From the NCBI GenBank assembly GCA_946477505.1, contig CAMKYP010000092.1:1-11006 (forward strand): a stretch of 11,006 nt of DNA, written 5' to 3'. Position numbers and translations under genes: made by a program. The notes under the pieces are model-generated. The model was not told where the DNA came from. It saw only the letters and a program-made list of their open reading frames with translations, and searched no databases. Source of the stretch: an uncultured Dechloromonas sp. (lineage in GTDB: Bacteria > Pseudomonadota > Gammaproteobacteria > Burkholderiales > Rhodocyclaceae). The first letter of the stretch is position 1. Each line of letters starts with the position of its first letter. This document shows positions 1-6,925 of this stretch, piece after piece.

Positions 1-839
1 GCATGAGCCTGGTCGTTGACGATTTGCAAGTCGGGGACCGGGCCTTGGGGCGGCTGGACTTGAAGGCACGCAACGACAAGGGAGCCTGGAATCTCGATGC
101 CCTCAGCCTGCAGAACCCCGATGGTGCCTTGAAGGGCAAGGGTGTCTGGGTCAATTCGGGGCGCCACCAGACGCGTCTGGATTTCGAACTGACGGCGAAG
201 GATATCGGGCGGTTGCTTGACCGACTGGGCTATGCCGATTCGGTGCGTCGCGGCAGCGGTACGCTGAGCGGCAACGTGCAATGGAATGGACCGTTGACCG
301 GGATTCACTACCCCAGCCTGGACGGGCAACTGTCGGTCAATGTCGTGAAGGGGCAGTTCAACAAATTGGAGCCGGGCGTAGGCAAGCTGCTCGGCCTGAT
401 TTCCTTGCAATCACTGCCGCGGCGGCTGACCCTCGATTTTCGCGACATCTTCAGCGATGGTCTTGCCTTCGATAGCATAGAAGGTAAGCTCGCCGTGCGC
501 AAAGGCGTGATGCGGACGCTCGAGCCCTTGCGCATCAATGGACCCGCCGCCCAGATCGAAATGACTGGGGAGACCGACCTGAAGATGGAGAAGCAGGATA
601 TGCAGGTTGTCGTTCGGCCCGAAGTGGGGGGGCTGGCGGCGGTGGGAACGGCTGCGCTGGTGAATCCGGTGATCGGGGCCGCCGCGCTGGTCGCCAACAC
701 CGTGTTGCAGAAACCGCTCAATCGCCTGTTCAGCTATCGTTATCATGTTACCGGAACCTGGGCCGACCCCAAGGTCGACAAGGCCGGCGAGTCGTCGCAG
801 GAAGTCGGGCCGAAGGCAGAAGAGGAGGATAAACAGTGA
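1..839 (+). CDS. yhdP: YhdP-family AsmA-like envelope protein, C-terminal part (5' end outside window)
   Basis: About 279 codons of the 3' end of a long gene; YhdP proteins are usually well over 1000 residues, so most of it lies upstream and the ATG at position 3 is only an internal codon. The family belongs with TamB and YdbH: inner-membrane-anchored periplasmic proteins thought to form a hydrophobic groove that carries phospholipids to the outer membrane. Visible here is the typical C-terminal region: a GQF-x(4)-PGVGKLLGLISLQSLPRR block near residues 117-141 of the visible part, then LDFRDIFSDG and an alternating beta-rich repeat. Near the end is a short hydrophobic Ala/Val/Gly stretch (VNPVIGAAALVANTVLQKPL), which is also typical of the family. 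The charged tail ends in a TGA that overlaps the GTG start of the next gene, implying translational coupling. The family assignment is secure; the transport role is family knowledge. Confidence 0.93.
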   Translation, partial: MSLVVDDLQVGDRALGRLDLKARNDKGAWNLDALSLQNPDGALKGKGVWVNSGRHQTRLDFELTAKDIGRLLDRLGYADSVRRGSGTLSGNVQWNGPLTGIHYPSLDGQLSVNVVKGQFNKLEPGVGKLLGLISLQSLPRRLTLDFRDIFSDGLAFDSIEGKLAVRKGVMRTLEPLRINGPAAQIEMTGETDLKMEKQDMQVVVRPEVGGLAAVGTAALVNPVIGAAALVANTVLQKPLNRLFSYRYHVTGTWADPKVDKAGESSQEVGPKAEEEDKQ

Positions 840-1645
840 GCAAGCAGAATTGCCGGATTGCCGCCTTGCAGATGATTTCCGGTCCACGCGTCGCGGAAAA
901 CCTCGCGGTTGCGGGAAGGCTGGTCGAGGAGGCGGTGGCGCAAGGGGCACAACTGCTCGTCCTGCCCGAGTATTTTCCGATCATCAGTGCAGCGGATGCG
1001 GACCGGGTTCGTGCCAGCGAAACCTTCGGACATGGCCCGATCCAGTCATGGCTGGCCGAAACGGCGCAACGCCATGGCATCTGGCTTGTCGCCGGTTCGA
1101 TTCCGCTGGTCGCTTCCTCCACGGACAAGATGCGTAATGCCAGCCTGGTCTATAACCCGGCCGGCGAATGCGTCGAGCGTTACGACAAAGTGCATCTGTT
1201 CGGTTTCAGGAAGGGTGATGAATGCTATGACGAGGCGAGTTTCATCGAGGCCGGCGACCGCGTCGCGGCGGTCGATACCCCTTTTGGCCGCATCGCCCTG
1301 TCGATCTGCTACGACCTGCGCTTTCCCGAGTTGTACCGGGCACTGGCGCCAGTCGACCTGATCCTGGTACCGGCGGCTTTTACCGAAACGACCGGTCGGG
1401 CGCACTGGGAAATCCTGCTGCGTGCCCGGGCCATCGAGAACCAGTGCTATCTGCTCGCTGTCGGACAGGGCGGAACGCATGAAAGCGGCCGCATGACGCA
1501 CGGCAACAGCATGATCATCGACCCGTGGGGTGAAATCCTCGATCGCAAGGCCAAGGGCCCGGGGGTAGTCATCGCCGATCTGGACCACCAACGCATTGCC
1601 GACATCCGCGAGAGCCTGCCGGCACTCGCTCACCGCAAACTGTAA
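836..1645 (+). CDS. Carbon-nitrogen hydrolase, Nit1/Nit2-type amidase
   Basis: A 269-residue protein of the nitrilase superfamily, of normal length for the Nit branch. The Glu-Lys-Cys triad is visible: E45 in LVLPEYFPI, K118 in RYDKVHLFGF and C158 in SICYDLRFPELYR. The late RARAIENQ and MIIDPWGEIL blocks are also standard. Bacterial Nit proteins of this type generally act as cytoplasmic deaminated-glutathione (omega-) amidases, a metabolite-repair activity; that substrate is inferred from the family and not readable here. The GTG start at 836 is favoured because an AGAGGAGG Shine-Dalgarno sequence lies at 821-828, seven bases upstream, and the start overlaps the yhdP stop as GTGA. tldD begins nine bases after the stop, so the three genes probably form one transcript. 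An N-carbamoylputrescine amidase or other C-N hydrolase is less likely. Confidence 0.93.
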   Translation: MSKQNCRIAALQMISGPRVAENLAVAGRLVEEAVAQGAQLLVLPEYFPIISAADADRVRASETFGHGPIQSWLAETAQRHGIWLVAGSIPLVASSTDKMRNASLVYNPAGECVERYDKVHLFGFRKGDECYDEASFIEAGDRVAAVDTPFGRIALSICYDLRFPELYRALAPVDLILVPAAFTETTGRAHWEILLRARAIENQCYLLAVGQGGTHESGRMTHGNSMIIDPWGEILDRKAKGPGVVIADLDHQRIADIRESLPALAHRKL

Positions 1646-1654
1646 GGAAGCTTC

Positions 1655-3100
1655 ATGACTCAACCGAGCGCCCTGGCGCAAGCCGAATCCCTGCTGCTCA
1701 CCCCCTTCTCGCTGACCGAGGGCGATCTTTCGCGTACCTTCGGCCAGATACTGAAAAACCAGGTCGACTATGCCGACCTCTATTTCCAGTATTCCCGCTC
1801 CGAGGCGTGGAGCCTCGACGAGGGCATCGTCAAGTCGGGCAGTTTCAACATCGATCAAGGGGTTGGTGTGCGAGCGATCTCGGGCGAGAAAACGGCCTTC
1901 GCCTATTCGGACGACATCAGCGCCCGGGCGCTGGGTGATGCCGCCAATGCCGTGCGCGCCATCGCGACGGCCGGGCAGTCGGGCAGCCTGCCTGCCTTGC
2001 AGGCGATCAAGGCGGCTCGTACGCTCTATGTTCCCAACGATCCGATCGCATCGCTGCCGGCCGATGCCAAGGTCAAACTGCTCGAACGCCTGGAAGGTTA
2101 TGCCCGGGCCATCGATCCGCGCGTTGTTCAGGTGATGGCCTCGCTGGCCGGCGAATACGAGGTGATCCTGGTTGCCGGATCCGACGGTCGGCTGGCTGCC
2201 GATATCCGCCCGCTGGTCCGCTGCTCCGTGTCGGTCATCGTCGAGGAAAACGGCAAGCGGGAGCAGGGGGGCGCCGGCGGCGGCGGCCGTTTCGATTTCG
2301 GCTATTTCGACGACGAAATCCTGCAACGCTATGCCAGGGAAGCGGTGCATCAGGCGGTGGTCAATCTGCATGCCGAACCGGCGCCAGCCGGTCAGATGAC
2401 GGTCGTTCTCGGTTCGGGCTGGCCGGGCATCCTGCTTCATGAGGCGGTCGGGCACGGCCTGGAGGGCGATTTCAACCGCAAGGGCAGTTCGGCCTTCAGC
2501 GGCCGCATCGGCCAGCGCGTTGCGGCCAAGGGCGTTACCGTGATCGACGACGGCACGATTGCCGACCGTCGCGGCTCGCTCAATTTTGACGACGAAGGCA
2601 ACCCCACCCAGCGCAATGTGCTGATCGAGGATGGCATTCTCAAGGGCTATATGCAGGACAGCCTGAATGCGCGCCTGATGGGCGTTGCTCCGACCGGCAA
2701 CGGTCGTCGCGAATCCTTTGCCCACCTGCCGCTACCGCGCATGACCAATACCATGATGCTGGCCGGGCAGCACGACCCGCAGGAGATCATCGCCTCGGTC
2801 AAGAAAGGCATCTATGCCGCCAACTTCGGTGGCGGTCAGGTCGATATCACCAGCGGCAAGTTCGTTTTTTCGATGAGCGAGGCTTATTTGATCGAAGACG
2901 GTAAGGTGACCCGCCCGATCAAGGGGGCCACCCTGATCGGCAACGGTCCGGATGCGCTGACTCGTGTGTCGATGATCGGTAGCGACCTGCAACTCGATCC
3001 GGGCGTCGGCACCTGCGGCAAAGATGGACAGAGCGTTCCGGTCGGTGTCGGGCAACCGACCCTGCGGATCGATGGACTGACGGTGGGGGGTACTGCATAA
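1655..3100 (+). CDS. tldD: Metalloprotease subunit TldD
   Basis: A 481-residue full-length TldD. TldD pairs with TldE (PmbA) to form a cytoplasmic protease chamber that cleaves unfolded peptides; in enterobacteria it matures microcin B17 and degrades the CcdA antitoxin. The catalytic metal site is visible: HEAVGH (HExxxH) at residues 262-267, in the sequence ILLHEAVGHGLEGDFNRKGS, and the C-terminal ligand C454 in DPGVGTCGKDGQS. The N-terminal half carries the usual ADLYFQYS start of the first domain. The glycine-rich run at about residues 205-211 (GGAGGGGRFDFGYF) is also normal. The start is supported by AAGGAAG overlapping the previous stop at 1644-1650. The partner gene tldE is not in the window, so it must be elsewhere, as is common. 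Sitting after yhdP and the Nit gene is a familiar betaproteobacterial arrangement from memory. Confidence 0.96.
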   Translation: MTQPSALAQAESLLLTPFSLTEGDLSRTFGQILKNQVDYADLYFQYSRSEAWSLDEGIVKSGSFNIDQGVGVRAISGEKTAFAYSDDISARALGDAANAVRAIATAGQSGSLPALQAIKAARTLYVPNDPIASLPADAKVKLLERLEGYARAIDPRVVQVMASLAGEYEVILVAGSDGRLAADIRPLVRCSVSVIVEENGKREQGGAGGGGRFDFGYFDDEILQRYAREAVHQAVVNLHAEPAPAGQMTVVLGSGWPGILLHEAVGHGLEGDFNRKGSSAFSGRIGQRVAAKGVTVIDDGTIADRRGSLNFDDEGNPTQRNVLIEDGILKGYMQDSLNARLMGVAPTGNGRRESFAHLPLPRMTNTMMLAGQHDPQEIIASVKKGIYAANFGGGQVDITSGKFVFSMSEAYLIEDGKVTRPIKGATLIGNGPDALTRVSMIGSDLQLDPGVGTCGKDGQSVPVGVGQPTLRIDGLTVGGTA

Positions 3101-3115
3101 TATCCATATGCAATG

Positions 3116-3121
3116 TAAGGA
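3116..3121 (+). promoter_or_regulatory. Ribosome binding site that decides the cytochrome c start
   Basis: TAAGGA ends seven bases before the ATG at 3129. The in-frame ATG at 3108 has no such site and would add seven residues, including a Cys, in front of a clean signal peptide. The 3129 start is therefore preferred. Confidence 0.7.
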
Positions 3122-3128
3122 AATTGTT

Positions 3129-3749
3129 ATGCGTGCGTTACTCGCAGTTGCGGGGCTTGTTTTTGCCAGTTTTTCCGTGTGGGCTCAGCCGGGAACGCTG
3201 GAGCGTCTGAAAACGGTACAGGCTGATCCGGTTGCACTTAAGGCCGCTGTCGAGGCCGGCAGGAAAGCCTCGTTCTTCTGTGCCAACTGTCACGGGGAAA
3301 CCGGCGTCAGCAAGATGCCGGAAGTTCCCAATCTGGCCGGGCAGAATCCTACCTATCTACTTGAACAGATACGGAAGTTCGGTAGCGGCGAGCGCAAGGA
3401 TCCTTTCATGGAAGGGCTGATCAAGGTGCTGAAGGATGAAGAGCGGGTACAGATAGCGCTGTTCTTTGCTAGCCAGGCCGCTGCCCGTTCCAAGGCTGAT
3501 GCCGGACAGGTGGCGCGCGGCAAGGAATTGTTCGCCAAACTGTGTACCCGTTGTCACGGCGAAGGGGCGCATGGCAACGAGCAGTACCCGCGTCTGGCCG
3601 GCCAGAATCTGGTTTATCTGCAAACTTCGATCACGCGTTACCGCGACGGCACGGGCGTTCGCAACAATCAACTGATGTCTATCGCGACGGCGACCCTGAA
3701 GAACGATGACATTGTTGCAATCGGGAACTATCTCACCCAGTTGCCTTAA
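3129..3749 (+). CDS. Secreted diheme cytochrome c (cytochrome c4 family)
   Basis: A 206-residue protein with a Sec signal peptide (MRALLAVAGLVFASFSVWAQ, cleavage predicted around residue 19-20) and two similar cytochrome c domains. Heme sites are C51-A-N-C54-H55 and C139-T-R-C142-H143. Likely distal methionines are M94 in FMEGLIKVL and M183 in NNQLMSIATATL. Each half repeats the PEVPNLAGQN/YPRLAGQN plus YL-x(2)-Q/T-I pattern that marks the c4 type. Cytochromes c4 are periplasmic electron carriers that take electrons from the bc1 complex to terminal oxidases or denitrification enzymes. This is consistent with the petAB genes 6 kb away, although no direct link is shown. It starts 28 bases after tldD and may be read through from it, because no clear promoter is visible in the short gap. 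No strong intrinsic terminator follows. Family call firm; partners unknown. Confidence 0.93.
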   Translation: MRALLAVAGLVFASFSVWAQPGTLERLKTVQADPVALKAAVEAGRKASFFCANCHGETGVSKMPEVPNLAGQNPTYLLEQIRKFGSGERKDPFMEGLIKVLKDEERVQIALFFASQAAARSKADAGQVARGKELFAKLCTRCHGEGAHGNEQYPRLAGQNLVYLQTSITRYRDGTGVRNNQLMSIATATLKNDDIVAIGNYLTQLP

Positions 3750-3777
3750 GCCAAATTGTCATGTGTATGTGACGGCG

Positions 3778-3791
3778 TTGATACAAATCAT
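3778..3791 (+). promoter_or_regulatory. FNR/ANR-type binding site (TTGAT-N4-ATCAT)
   Basis: TTGAT ACAA ATCAT matches the FNR/ANR/DNR consensus TTGAT-N4-ATCAA at nine of ten defined bases. It lies in the 104-base gap before the double-sensor-domain gene. A chance match this good in 100 bases is expected roughly 0.003 times (31 of 4^10 words per position). Its centre at 3784.5 is about 41-42 bases before a transcription start near 3826, predicted from TAAGCT at 3815-3820 used as the -10. That is the class II activator spacing. This implies activation under low oxygen; regulation itself is inferred. Confidence 0.6.
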
Positions 3792-3814
3792 TTTGGTCGT
3801 CTATGGGTAGCGGC

Positions 3815-3820
3815 TAAGCT
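3815..3820 (+). promoter_or_regulatory. Weak -10 element of the FNR-type promoter
   Basis: TAAGCT keeps the first T, the A and the last T of TATAAT but is otherwise poor, and no proper -35 exists at 17 bases. A weak core promoter with an activator site in place of the -35 is what an FNR-dependent class II promoter looks like. The predicted start site is near 3826. It is chosen mainly by its distance from the FNR box, so it does not confirm that box independently. Confidence 0.35.
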
Positions 3821-3841
3821 CCTGGTTCATCGAGAATTTTC

Positions 3842-3848
3842 GAGGAGG
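3842..3848 (+). promoter_or_regulatory. Strong ribosome binding site for a TTG start
   Basis: GAGGAGG lies five bases before TTG 3854. No in-frame ATG occurs until the methionine inside the first sensor motif, so this site fixes the rare TTG as the start and restores an intact signal peptide. Confidence 0.8.
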
Positions 3849-3853
3849 TCTTC

Positions 3854-4636
3854 TTGAAGACTTTACTGGGTATCTTTATCGCTGTTTTCCTCGGTTTGGG
3901 TGTCGAGGCGGCCCAGGCTCAGATCAACGACATCAATTCGGCGATCAACAAGGCCGGTCGGCAGCGTATGCTGTCGCAGCGCATGGCCAAGGCCTATTTC
4001 CAGGTAGGCCAGGGCGTTGAGGTCGAGCGTAGCAAGAAGGTGCTCGATGCTTCGGTGGCAACCTTCGACCGGCAACTGGTGGAGCTGAAGAATTACGCCC
4101 CAACACCCGACATCAGGGCAACCTACGTCAGTCTTGAGCAGTCTTGGCTGGATTACAAGGACTTGTTGGTGGGCAAGAACCCGTCCCTGGATGGTGGCCG
4201 CAAGGTACTGGCACTCTCCGAAGAGGTGCTGACCCTGGCGCACCAGGGGACTGTGCAACTGGAGAAATATGCAGCCTCCACGGCGGGCCGCCTAGTCAAT
4301 ATCTCGGGGCGTCAGCGCATGCTGTCCCAACGCATGGCCAAGTTCTATCAAGCCAGCGCCTGGGGCGTCAATGACGCCAATAGTGCCGCCAATCTGGAAA
4401 AGGCCCGCAAGGAGTTTTCCGACGCGCTAGCCGAGCTTGGCGCGGCGCCTGCCAATACGCCGCAGATCAAGGATGGCCTTGAACTGGTCAAGCAGCAATG
4501 GTTCTTCTTTGAAAATGCCCTGGGGCAGAGGGTTGGTGCCGACAAGCGCCCGCAAGTCGCCGTCGCCACCACCAGCGAGCGTATCCTGGAGGAAATGGAA
4601 GGCGTCGTCGGCCTGTACGAAAAGCTGCCCCGGTAA
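3854..4636 (+). CDS. Periplasmic protein with two NarX/PilJ-type sensor repeats
   Basis: A 260-residue protein with a signal peptide (hydrophobic residues 4-20, likely cleavage after AQA at 20-22) and no other membrane segment. It contains two copies of the domain known as PilJ or NarX-like N-terminal (Pfam PF13675, from memory). The 12-residue core GRQRMLSQRMAK is identical at 35-46 and 152-163, and the copies begin 117 residues apart. The underlying DNA (3956-3991 and 4307-4342) differs at five of 36 bases, all synonymous. In nitrate sensors of the NarX type the equivalent P-box, INKAG-x2-RM-x-S-x-R, holds the ligand-contacting arginines; here R38/R43 and R155/R160 align with them. The first copy even keeps INKAG (31-35). 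There is no HAMP, kinase, methyl-accepting or pilus domain, so output must come through a partner. The upstream FNR-type box suggests anaerobic expression. Ligand and role are unproven. Start: TTG, see the ribosome binding site entry. Confidence 0.85.
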   Translation: MKTLLGIFIAVFLGLGVEAAQAQINDINSAINKAGRQRMLSQRMAKAYFQVGQGVEVERSKKVLDASVATFDRQLVELKNYAPTPDIRATYVSLEQSWLDYKDLLVGKNPSLDGGRKVLALSEEVLTLAHQGTVQLEKYAASTAGRLVNISGRQRMLSQRMAKFYQASAWGVNDANSAANLEKARKEFSDALAELGAAPANTPQIKDGLELVKQQWFFFENALGQRVGADKRPQVAVATTSERILEEMEGVVGLYEKLPR

Positions 4637-5749
4637 TCAGAAAAGACTGAGCTGGGGTATTGGGCGGCTTTCGTCGGATGCCGGCGGGACAAAGCGCGTA
4701 GTGTCCAGCGCGGGCCAATCGCGGCTCAGTTCAAGCCGGCGGCAGGCCAGTTCGAAGCGCTGGCGCAAGAGGTCAGCAAAGTGCCCGAGTCCGGTCATGC
4801 GGCTGCCAAAATTCGGGTCGTTGATGCGTTGTCCGCGCAGGTCGTAAAGGACTGACATCACGCGCGCCGCTTTTTCCGGTGCGTGCCATGTCAGCCAGTC
4901 GCGGAACAGCGTGGCGACTTCGTGCGGCAAGCGCAGGACAGTGTAGCGCGCGCTGCCGGCACCATGACTCCTGGCGCTGGCGAGCAGGCTTTCGAGCTCT
5001 TGGTCGTTCAGGCCGGGAATCAACGGTGCGACGAATACGCTGACCGGGATGCCGGCGGCAGCCAGCTTTTCCATCGCTTCCAGGCGGGCGTGGGGCGCGC
5101 TGGCACGCGGCTCAAGTTGCCGCGCCAATGTTCCGTCCAGTGTGGTCAGTGAAATGGCAACGTGCGCCAGGTTCTGTCTGGCCAGTTCGGCCCACAGATC
5201 GGTGTCGCGAACGATGAGCGACGACTTGGTGACGACGCTGACCGGGTGACCTGTTTCCAGCAGAACTTCCAGGGTACGGCGGGTCAGATTTTCCCGACGT
5301 TCGAACGGCTGGTAGGCATCGGTCGCCGTGCCCAGCGCAATGGGCGTGCAGAGATATCCGGTTTTGGCCAGTTCGGCTCGCAGCAGGCGTGGGGCGTCGG
5401 GCTTGGAGAATATCTGCGTCTCGAAATCGAGACCTGGCGACAGGCCCAGCCAGGCATGCGTGGGCCGGGCGTAGCAATAGATGCAGCCATGTTCGCATCC
5501 CCGGTAAGGATTCAGCGACTGATCGAAGCCGAGGTCAGGAGATTCGTTTTGGCTGATGATGCGCTTGGCGTTGTCGACCAGCAGGCGCGTTTGCGGCAGC
5601 GAGGCGGCAGCCTGTTCCCAGCCGTCATCGACGGCCCGGCGGGTTTCCGCACTGAAGCGGTGGGCGACGTTGGCTACTGCGCCGCGTCCCTTGATCGGGC
5701 GGTCCGGAATTTCAGGCGAAGGGTCAGGATCATGTTTGGCCATCGACAT
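4637..5749 (-). CDS. PA0069/SplB-like radical SAM protein
   Basis: A 370-residue cytoplasmic protein of the radical SAM superfamily, resembling the conserved PA0069-type group often labelled 'DNA repair photolyase' (COG1533) by similarity to spore photolyase. The [4Fe-4S]-binding triad C85-x3-C89-x2-C92 sits in NPYRGCEHGCIYCYARPTHAW. The following GLDFETQIFSK and PIALGTATDAYQPFE blocks (about residues 105-150) are typical of this group. The substrate is unknown, and the photolyase name should not be taken as function. The minus-strand frame stays open back to 6013, but that part is antisense to aroG and lacks family character. ATG 5749 (MSMAKHD) or ATG 5743 (MAKHD) is the likely start; neither has a clear Shine-Dalgarno sequence. 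The stop codon abuts the stop of the opposing gene with no gap. Upstream it is divergent from aroG. Confidence 0.9.
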   Translation of the reverse strand: MSMAKHDPDPSPEIPDRPIKGRGAVANVAHRFSAETRRAVDDGWEQAAASLPQTRLLVDNAKRIISQNESPDLGFDQSLNPYRGCEHGCIYCYARPTHAWLGLSPGLDFETQIFSKPDAPRLLRAELAKTGYLCTPIALGTATDAYQPFERRENLTRRTLEVLLETGHPVSVVTKSSLIVRDTDLWAELARQNLAHVAISLTTLDGTLARQLEPRASAPHARLEAMEKLAAAGIPVSVFVAPLIPGLNDQELESLLASARSHGAGSARYTVLRLPHEVATLFRDWLTWHAPEKAARVMSVLYDLRGQRINDPNFGSRMTGLGHFADLLRQRFELACRRLELSRDWPALDTTRFVPPASDESRPIPQLSLF

Positions 5750-5753
5750 CCGG

Positions 5754-5759
5754 TAGAAT
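5754..5759 (+). promoter_or_regulatory. Possible -10 element of the aroG promoter
   Basis: TAGAAT followed by GCCGG resembles the -10 plus start region of the ffs promoter in this same window (TAGAATTCGCC). The predicted start near 5766 would leave a leader of about 17 bases. No good -35 is found 16-18 bases upstream, where the sequence is also the first codons of the divergent radical SAM gene. Low certainty. Confidence 0.35.
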
Positions 5760-5782
5760 GCCGGTTTTTCAGTATTTTTTGA

Positions 5783-6889
5783 ATGGGTCTGGTCATGACG
5801 ACGCCGCACAGCACACAATCGAGCAAACCGAATACCGACGACGTTCGCATTAGGGAGATCAAGGAGCTGGTCCCGCCCGCCCATGTCTTTCGCGAGTATC
5901 CGGTTTCCAGCCGGGCTGCGCAGACCACCTACGATGCCCGTCAGGCCATTCATCGTGTCTTGCATGGCGCCGACGACCGTCTGCTGGTCGTCATCGGCCC
6001 GTGCTCGATCCACGATTACGACCTAGCGATGGACTACGCGAAGAAGCTGGTCAAGGAAGCCGAGCGTTTTGTCGACGACCTGATCGTCGTCATGCGCGTC
6101 TATTTCGAAAAGCCGCGTACAACGGTGGGCTGGAAGGGATTGATCAACGACCCGCGCCTCGACAACACCTTCCGCATCAATGAAGGCTTGCGTCTGGCCC
6201 GTCGTATCCTGCTCGAAGTCAATGAGCTGGGTTTGCCTTGTGCGACCGAATTCCTCGACACCATCACGCCGCAATACACCGCCGACCTGATCGCCTGGGG
6301 AGCCATCGGCGCCCGTACCACCGAGTCGCAGGTGCATCGCGAACTGGCTTCCGGTCTGTCCTGTCCTGTCGGCTTCAAGAACGGAACCGACGGCAACATG
6401 CGCATCGCAGTAGATGCCATTCGTTCCGCCAACTCGCCACACCATTTCCTGTCGGTCACCAAGTCCGGGCACACGGCCATCGTGTCGACCATGGGCAACG
6501 AGGACTGCCACGTGATCCTGCGCGGTGGCAAGGAGCCGAACTACGATGCGGCCAGTGTTGACGCCGCTTGCCAGGAAATCGCCAAGTCCGGCCTCGCTGC
6601 ACGGTTGATGGTCGATTTCTCGCATGGCAACAGCCGCAAGCAGTTCAAGTTGCAAATGGAAGTCTGCGACAGTGTCGCCGGGCAGATTGCCGGCGGCGAA
6701 GAGCGCATTATCGGCGTCATGGTCGAGTCGCATCTGGTCGAGGGGCGCCAGGATCTGTCGCCGGACAAGCCGCTGACCTACGGTCAGAGCATCACCGACG
6801 CCTGTATCAACTGGGACGACAGCGTCGTGGTGATGGAAAGGCTGGCGGCTGCGGTGCGCGCTCGCCGGGTTGCCGAGGCCGCCGAGTAA
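5783..6889 (+). CDS. aroG: 3-deoxy-7-phosphoheptulonate (DAHP) synthase, AroG/AroF/AroH class
   Basis: A 368-residue type I DAHP synthase, which condenses phosphoenolpyruvate and erythrose 4-phosphate in the first committed step of aromatic amino acid synthesis. It aligns with E. coli AroG at a constant offset of +13 by memory of that sequence. This places the metal ligands at C74 (VVIGPCSIHD), H281 (DFSHGNS), E315 (MVESHLVEG) and D339 (ITDACINWDD). Substrate-site blocks VMRVYFEKPRTTVGWKGL (103-120) and GARTTESQVHRELASGLSC are intact. Residues whose change relieves phenylalanine inhibition in AroG (D146, P150 and S180 in E. coli) are conserved as D159, P163 and S193. Feedback control is therefore likely, but Phe versus Tyr specificity cannot be read from this. 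The start is ATG 5783 or ATG 5795 (MTTPHSTQ); neither has a clear ribosome binding site. It is a single-gene unit, divergent from the radical SAM gene. Confidence 0.95.
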   Translation: MGLVMTTPHSTQSSKPNTDDVRIREIKELVPPAHVFREYPVSSRAAQTTYDARQAIHRVLHGADDRLLVVIGPCSIHDYDLAMDYAKKLVKEAERFVDDLIVVMRVYFEKPRTTVGWKGLINDPRLDNTFRINEGLRLARRILLEVNELGLPCATEFLDTITPQYTADLIAWGAIGARTTESQVHRELASGLSCPVGFKNGTDGNMRIAVDAIRSANSPHHFLSVTKSGHTAIVSTMGNEDCHVILRGGKEPNYDAASVDAACQEIAKSGLAARLMVDFSHGNSRKQFKLQMEVCDSVAGQIAGGEERIIGVMVESHLVEGRQDLSPDKPLTYGQSITDACINWDDSVVVMERLAAAVRARRVAEAAE

Positions 6890-6925
6890 TCGGTGGTTTT
6901 CGGGGCGATTGCTAAAATTCCGGCT

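Noticed and set aside
1046..2725. A 559-codon open frame on the minus strand opposite the Nit and tldD genes
   Set aside because: It crosses two real genes and their junction and has no family features. It is an antisense shadow.
3819..3847. CTCCT pairing with AGGAG to hide the ribosome binding site of the TTG-started gene
   Set aside because: The CTCCT would lie upstream of the predicted transcription start near 3826, and so would not be in the RNA.
4628..4652. A bidirectional terminator built from CCCC/GGGG and TCAG/CTGA pairing at the convergent junction
   Set aside because: The stem is broken by internal loops and has no T-run on either side.
5750..5769. CCGG-N7-CCGG followed by TTTTT as an attenuator or terminator before aroG
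   Set aside because: A four-base-pair stem is too short to terminate, and the loop contains the likely -10 element of the aroG promoter.
5750..6013. An N-terminal extension of the radical SAM gene by 88 codons
   Set aside because: It is antisense to aroG, lacks family character, and the protein already has its normal start near MAKHD.
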